Shown: one piece after another, positions 43,841 to 47,723 of the stretch | Layout of the letters: every line of letters begins with the position of its first letter | Position numbering within the stretch: position 1 is the first letter of the stretch | Assembly (NCBI RefSeq): GCF_900624995.1 | Contig: NZ_UYXQ01000030.1 | Span: 1-47,723 of the forward strand | DNA: 47,723 nucleotides | Source: Pseudomonas antarctica | Lineage (GTDB): Bacteria; Pseudomonadota; Gammaproteobacteria; Pseudomonadales; Pseudomonadaceae | Direction of reading: 5' to 3' | Translations under genes and position numbers: made by a program | The notes under the pieces: generated by a model | The model's database searches: none | What the model saw: the letters and a program-made list of their open reading frames with translations, nothing else | What the model was told of the DNA's origin: nothing

Positions 43841-46144
43841 CTATTTTCCGAGCGGAATTTTAGGCGCCCACGTCAGCCATTCATCCTCAAACTTGTCGAA
43901 CAGCGGGAAGGTTTGCTGCGCACGTGCGACGTTGCCCATACGCTCGCCATCTGGCGTAGCGAAGGCGATGCCGCCCGCGACCAGGGTCTCCAGGGACTCG
44001 GTACGTACCGTCGCGCCTTTGAACAGGCCGAAGTCGAGCCCGAAGCCGCTGGTGTTCCAAAAGCGGCTGCCGCTGCGTACCAGTGGCGCGTACTTGGGCT
44101 CAATCAGGATGTGGATCAGCACGCGGTCAGCGGTCTGGCCCAGCTCGTAGCCGGTGACCTTGCCGACCGTGACTTCGCGGTAAGTGACCGGGACGCCCTC
44201 CTTCAACGAGCCACGGCGTGCGGCGCTGAGTACCAGGCTCAGGCCTTCCTCGTGATGAACTGCCTCTGGTGGTTTTTCCAAGGCGACGAAGCTCTTTTGT
44301 GGCCTCGCGTTTTTCGCTGAAGGCTGTACCTCGATGTATTGGCCGGTCACCAGGGTTTCCAGGTTCGAGGTTTTCATCAGACCCAGCTCAGGCTTGACCA
44401 CCCAGAACTGACTGCCGGTGCGTGCGATTCGATCAGCCACTTGGGTAATGCGTGCACTGAGCAACACGGACTGCATATCGGCACTCAGATCGACGCTCTC
44501 GATTTTACCTACGTCCAGGCCCTTGAAGCGTACCGCCGTGCCGGCGCGCAAACCGTCGGCGCGATCAACCTTGATGGTCACCAAGGTGCCATGTTGATTG
44601 GCCGCCTCACGATCGGTAAACAAACGGAAACGTGGGATGCGCTTTTTCAGCGGCACGTTTGGCTCTGGTGTTTCGAAGGCTATACCGCCGGCCATGAGGC
44701 TGGCCAGGGATTCACTCTTCACCTGAATGCCGCCGGTGAGGCCGCCCGTCAGCGTGACGCCGCTGGCATTCCAAAAGCGTGTCGAACCGTTGACCAGGTT
44801 TTCGTATTCTTTCTCGATGTGAACGCCGATCACCAGTTGCTTGTTCTTGCGCGAGAACTGGTAGCTCTGCACCGAACCGACCTTGACCTGCTTGTAGAGG
44901 ATCGGGCTGCCGACATCCAGCGAGCCGAGATTATCGGTGAAGAGCACCATGTGCAGGCCTGGGGAACGCAGGTCAAGCGGCGGCGCCTTGGCCCGAGCAA
45001 CGAACTCACGCTGTGGTGCGCTGCCTTTGTCGCCGGGGCGGATGGCGATGTAGTTACCTTTGACCAGTGCCTCCAGGCCAGTAATACCGGCCAGGGAGAT
45101 GGACGGCTTGACCACCCAAAACTGGGTGTCTTGCACCAGATAGTCTTCGGCAAGTGGGTCGAGGGTCAACTCGGCGTTGGCACTGGACAGGTCTGGGTCG
45201 ATCTTCAGGGTTTTCAGGCTACCGACTTGGATGCCTTTGTACATGACCGGGGTACGCCCGGCCTGCAGGCCTTCGAAGTCGGTGAGTTTGACCTTGACCT
45301 TGAGGCCTGCTGCGGCGGCGTCGAAGTCTTCGTAGAGACGAAACGGCAGGCTCGGGTCGGTCGCAGGGCTGTCCTTGCGATTCTCGGGCGTGGCGAACGC
45401 GATGCCGCCGGCGACGATGCTGGAAAGGGATTCACTGCGCACTTTGACGCCGGAGAGGTTGGCGTCGATGCTGATGCCGCTGGCGTTCCAGAAACGCGTA
45501 TGTTTGCGCACCAGGCTGGCGTAGGTCGGCTCGATGTAGACCTTGATCTCGACGGTGCTCTGGTCCTGCGACAGTAGGTAGCTTTTAACCTGGCCGACCT
45601 GGATCTGCTTGTAGAACACCGGGCTGCCACGGTTGAGCGAGCCGAGGCGATCGGCCTTGATGGTCAAGTGCAGGCCGGGCTTGGCATCGGATAACGGCGG
45701 CTCTTCAGACAGGGCCTTGAACTTGCGTGTGGGCTCACCATCGCCAGGGCTGGCGGCAATGTAGTTACCCGAGACCAGGGTTTCCAAGCCAGTGATACCG
45801 GCGAGGCTGACGCTGGGTTTGACCAGCCAGAAGCGCGTGTTGGTCTTGAGGTATTGCTCGACATCCTTGTTCATTTCGATGGTCGCGATCACCCCGCGAT
45901 TGCTGCCCTCGTCGTCCAGGGCCAGCGTCTTGACCTTGCCCACGGTCATGCCTTTGTAGACTACCTCAGTCTTGTTGACCTGGATGCCCTCACCGCTTTC
46001 AAAGCGCACTTGGATCTCGATGCCTTGCTGGGAATAGGCACGCCATCCCAGCCAGCCGCCGATGATCAGGGCCACCAACGGCAACACCCAAATGGCCGAC
46101 CAGTTGGAGGCTGGGCGGGTTTTAGCTTTTGGCAAATCACTCAT
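43841..46144 (-). CDS. pqiB: PqiB/LetB-like MCE protein with six MCE domains
   Basis: Periplasm-spanning lipid-transport tube anchored by one N-terminal membrane helix (about residues 15-34). Six MCE domains start at about residues 41, 157, 280, 397, 519 and 634. They alternate: odd domains end in FWLVKPxxxLxxIxxLETLV, even ones in TRFWNxSGxxxxxxLxGxxV, giving three copies of a ~238-residue two-domain unit. E. coli PqiB has three MCE domains and LetB (YebT) seven, so six is intermediate. 767 residues. Last gene of the pqiA-pqiA-pqiB operon. Confidence 0.9.
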   Translation of the reverse strand: MSDLPKAKTRPASNWSAIWVLPLVALIIGGWLGWRAYSQQGIEIQVRFESGEGIQVNKTEVVYKGMTVGKVKTLALDDEGSNRGVIATIEMNKDVEQYLKTNTRFWLVKPSVSLAGITGLETLVSGNYIAASPGDGEPTRKFKALSEEPPLSDAKPGLHLTIKADRLGSLNRGSPVFYKQIQVGQVKSYLLSQDQSTVEIKVYIEPTYASLVRKHTRFWNASGISIDANLSGVKVRSESLSSIVAGGIAFATPENRKDSPATDPSLPFRLYEDFDAAAAGLKVKVKLTDFEGLQAGRTPVMYKGIQVGSLKTLKIDPDLSSANAELTLDPLAEDYLVQDTQFWVVKPSISLAGITGLEALVKGNYIAIRPGDKGSAPQREFVARAKAPPLDLRSPGLHMVLFTDNLGSLDVGSPILYKQVKVGSVQSYQFSRKNKQLVIGVHIEKEYENLVNGSTRFWNASGVTLTGGLTGGIQVKSESLASLMAGGIAFETPEPNVPLKKRIPRFRLFTDREAANQHGTLVTIKVDRADGLRAGTAVRFKGLDVGKIESVDLSADMQSVLLSARITQVADRIARTGSQFWVVKPELGLMKTSNLETLVTGQYIEVQPSAKNARPQKSFVALEKPPEAVHHEEGLSLVLSAARRGSLKEGVPVTYREVTVGKVTGYELGQTADRVLIHILIEPKYAPLVRSGSRFWNTSGFGLDFGLFKGATVRTESLETLVAGGIAFATPDGERMGNVARAQQTFPLFDKFEDEWLTWAPKIPLGK

Positions 46145-46760
46145 GGTCGTCGTCCGACTCCGTGTTGTCCCAAATCAGTCGGGGATCAAAAGTTACTGCG
46201 GCAAGCATCGTCAAGATCACCACACTGGCGAACGCTGCGGCACCGAGATTGGCCTCGACACTGGCAAGTCGCCCAAAGTTAACAACCGCCACCAGGATGG
46301 CGATCACGAAGATATCCAGCATGGACCACCGGCCAATGAATTCGATAAAGCGGTACATGACAATGCGTTGTCGCGCGCTCAACGGTTGATGACGCTGCAC
46401 CGAAAACAACAGTAGGCCAATGCCCACCAGCTTGAATGTCGGCACCAGGATACTGGCGATAAATACTACTGCTGCGATGGGGAACATACCGTGCTGAACC
46501 AGCTGGATCACACCGGCCATGATGGTACTAGGATCGCCCTGGCCAAGGGAGTTGACGGTCATGATTGGCAATAAGTTGGCCGGGATGTACAAGATCGCCG
46601 CCGTGATCAGTAATGCCCACGTACGCGTGAGGCTGTTGGGGCGACGGGCATGGATCAGCGCACCGCAACGGGTGCAGAGTTGCTCCTCTGTATCAGCCGC
46701 TTGCTTGTTCAACTCGTGGCACTCGGTACAAATCAGAATGCCCGCATCAATCGCCCGCAT
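46137..46760 (-). CDS. pqiA: PqiA/LetA-type membrane protein (second half)
   Basis: 207-residue inner-membrane protein with a zinc-ribbon N-terminus (CTECHELNKQA...CTRCGAL) and four membrane helices in the conserved PqiA fold (ITAAILYIPANLLPIMTVNSLGQGD). With its upstream neighbour it corresponds to the two halves of E. coli LetA/PqiA, which are fused there. The ATG at 46760 is preferred to one at 46766 since it is properly spaced from AGGAG. It overlaps pqiB and the upstream pqiA. Confidence 0.9.
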   Translation of the reverse strand: MRAIDAGILICTECHELNKQAADTEEQLCTRCGALIHARRPNSLTRTWALLITAAILYIPANLLPIMTVNSLGQGDPSTIMAGVIQLVQHGMFPIAAVVFIASILVPTFKLVGIGLLLFSVQRHQPLSARQRIVMYRFIEFIGRWSMLDIFVIAILVAVVNFGRLASVEANLGAAAFASVVILTMLAAVTFDPRLIWDNTESDDDHE

Positions 46761-47406
46761 GATCATCCTCTCCTGACAGCGCTTGCCAGATCTGGTGGGG
46801 CGACATCACCACCTCAAGCAGTACTTGAACCATTAATAGACTGACGAAACAGATAAGCCCCAGGCCTATCGTGATGGAGGCCATGTCGGCGAGTTTGACG
46901 ATCGCAACGAGCACGCCCATCAAGTAAACCTCCAACATCCCCCAATCCTTCAGGTGATGGTAAATGCGGTAGAGCAACAGCCCATAACTGCGACCGATCC
47001 TCCAGCGAATGCTGAGCAGAACCGCCAATTGGCAGAGCAACTTAAGCAGGGGAATGCCCATGCTGCACAGAAACACCACGGCCGCGACGCCTTGCATACC
47101 GGTATCGAAAAGCCCGACAACACCACTCCATACGGTGTCTTCTGAGGACTGCCCGAGTAGATTGAGCTGCATGATGGGTAAAAAGTTCGCGGGGATGTAC
47201 AGCAATAACGCGGCAAGCACCAAGGCCAGGCTTCGTTCAACGACGCTGTGGCGGTGCGCATATAACTCGTAACCGCAGCGCGGGCATTGGGCTTTTTCAC
47301 CGAGGGCGAGTACGGGTTTGCGCATCAGCAAGTCGCACTCATGGCATGCCACCAGATCCTCCAGTGGTAAGTCCGACACCTTGAGGGTATCAACTGGATC
47401 GGGCAT
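46747..47406 (-). CDS. pqiA: PqiA/LetA-type membrane protein (first half)
   Basis: 219-residue inner-membrane protein of the PqiA family with a zinc ribbon (CHECDLLMRKP...CPRCGYEL) and four membrane helices (LAALLLYIPANFLPIMQLNLLGQSSED). It is the promoter-proximal gene of pqiA-pqiA-pqiB. PqiA/LetA partners load or drive phospholipid transport through PqiB/LetB. No strong promoter is seen in the 190 bases upstream. Confidence 0.9.
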   Translation of the reverse strand: MPDPVDTLKVSDLPLEDLVACHECDLLMRKPVLALGEKAQCPRCGYELYAHRHSVVERSLALVLAALLLYIPANFLPIMQLNLLGQSSEDTVWSGVVGLFDTGMQGVAAVVFLCSMGIPLLKLLCQLAVLLSIRWRIGRSYGLLLYRIYHHLKDWGMLEVYLMGVLVAIVKLADMASITIGLGLICFVSLLMVQVLLEVVMSPHQIWQALSGEDDHAGD

Positions 47407-47595
47407 AGATAGGGCTCGAACTGTAAAAAAGGTTAGGTGCCTATTCTAGTGGTCTGGTTCAGAAATAACTGTGCAAATTTGTCGGGAAGAACCGGGGTGG
47501 CCGATGAAAGCAGGCAATCAGAACGTTGCTTTAATTGGCTGGCGACACCATTCGCGCTAAGGGCGAATGAGCCCATTCACGCTTTCCGACCGCCC

Positions 47596-47630
47596 AAAAC
47601 AAAACCCCTGTTTGCGTTAGCAAACAGGGG
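47596..47630 (-). terminator. Rho-independent terminator of the rRNA operon
   Basis: On the minus strand CCCCTGTTTGC and GCAAACAGGGG form an 11-bp stem around TAAC, followed by TTTTGTTTT. It ends the operon whose 5S gene begins just upstream. Confidence 0.93.
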
Positions 47631-47644
47631 TTCTGGAATTTAAT

Positions 47645-47723
47645 CTTGACGATGACCTACTCTCACATGGGGAAACCCCACACTACCATCGGCGATGCAT
47701 CGTTTCACTGCTGAGTTCGGGAT
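47645..47723 (-). rRNA. rrf: 5S ribosomal RNA (3' part; continues off the right edge)
   Basis: On the minus strand the conserved 5S core CCCGAACTCAG...GAAACGATGCATCGCCGATGG...GTGGGGTTTCCCCATGTGAGAGTAGG is read, ending near GTCATCGTCAAGA, which should pair with the 5' end outside the window. The rest of an rRNA operon would lie to the right. Confidence 0.95.

Noticed and set aside
1..47723. CRISPR arrays, insertion sequences, prophage or integrase genes
   Set aside because: No regularly spaced direct repeats, transposase, integrase or phage genes were found; repeats present are REP-type palindromes only.

Overview
This window looks like the chromosome of a Pseudomonas species of the P. fluorescens group. 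The support is: an Hrp1-type (rsp/rsc-like) type III secretion operon with an HrpL-family sigma factor, Pseudomonas REP/REPIN repeats (GCGGGCTTGCC...), an OprD porin, a holD-rimI pair divergent from a three-gene MksFEB condensin operon, and uniformly GC-rich codon use. All identifications are by reading motifs; no database search was possible.

Left (1-5890): a minus-strand type III secretion operon hrpJ-hrcV-hrpQ-hrcN, running off the left edge, with GTGA start/stop overlaps. A clear hrp box (GGAACC-N16-CCACATA) precedes hrpJ. Divergent from it is hrpL, the ECF sigma factor that reads such boxes, preceded by a good sigma-54 -24/-12 element. This is the classical HrpL cascade layout. A tRNA-Met with its own promoter and terminator follows.

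Middle-left (6.5-16.9 kb): ordinary accessory genes. These are a RimJ-like acetyltransferase, PhzF-like isomerase, gamma-glutamyltransferase, a DUF152/YfiH protein, DdlA-type D-Ala-D-Ala ligase, a LysE exporter, a DUF2975/XRE pair, an AraC regulator, a flavin reductase, a soluble PAS-PAS chemoreceptor resembling BdlA, and a DUF2790 secreted protein. Two probable gene remnants (Nudix-like and EamA-like) lie here.

Metal block (16.9-27.5 kb): oprD, czcRS, czcCBA and czcD. A shared AACATTAC-type motif lies upstream of oprD, czcR and czcC, suggesting one CzcR regulon. The czcR leader has a strong terminator and nested stem-loops and could be an attenuator or small RNA.

Middle-right (27.7-37.4 kb): three carboxylate transporters (GntP, MHS-type MFS, AtoE-like), a Tat-exported acid phosphatase, secreted and small unknown proteins, a SET-domain protein with a post-SET cysteine cluster, and a beta-carbonic anhydrase.

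Right (37.4-47.7 kb): rimI and a probable cryptic holD (DNA polymerase III psi) transcribed divergently from mksF-mksE-mksB, with two perfect DnaA boxes in the shared intergenic region. Then come a PqiA-PqiA-PqiB (LetAB-like) lipid-transport operon whose PqiB carries six MCE domains in an ABABAB pattern, and the 3' part of a 5S rRNA whose operon continues off the right edge.

The most interesting points are the DnaA boxes between holD and mksFEB, the structured czcRS leader with its shared motif, and the six-MCE PqiB with a split LetA.
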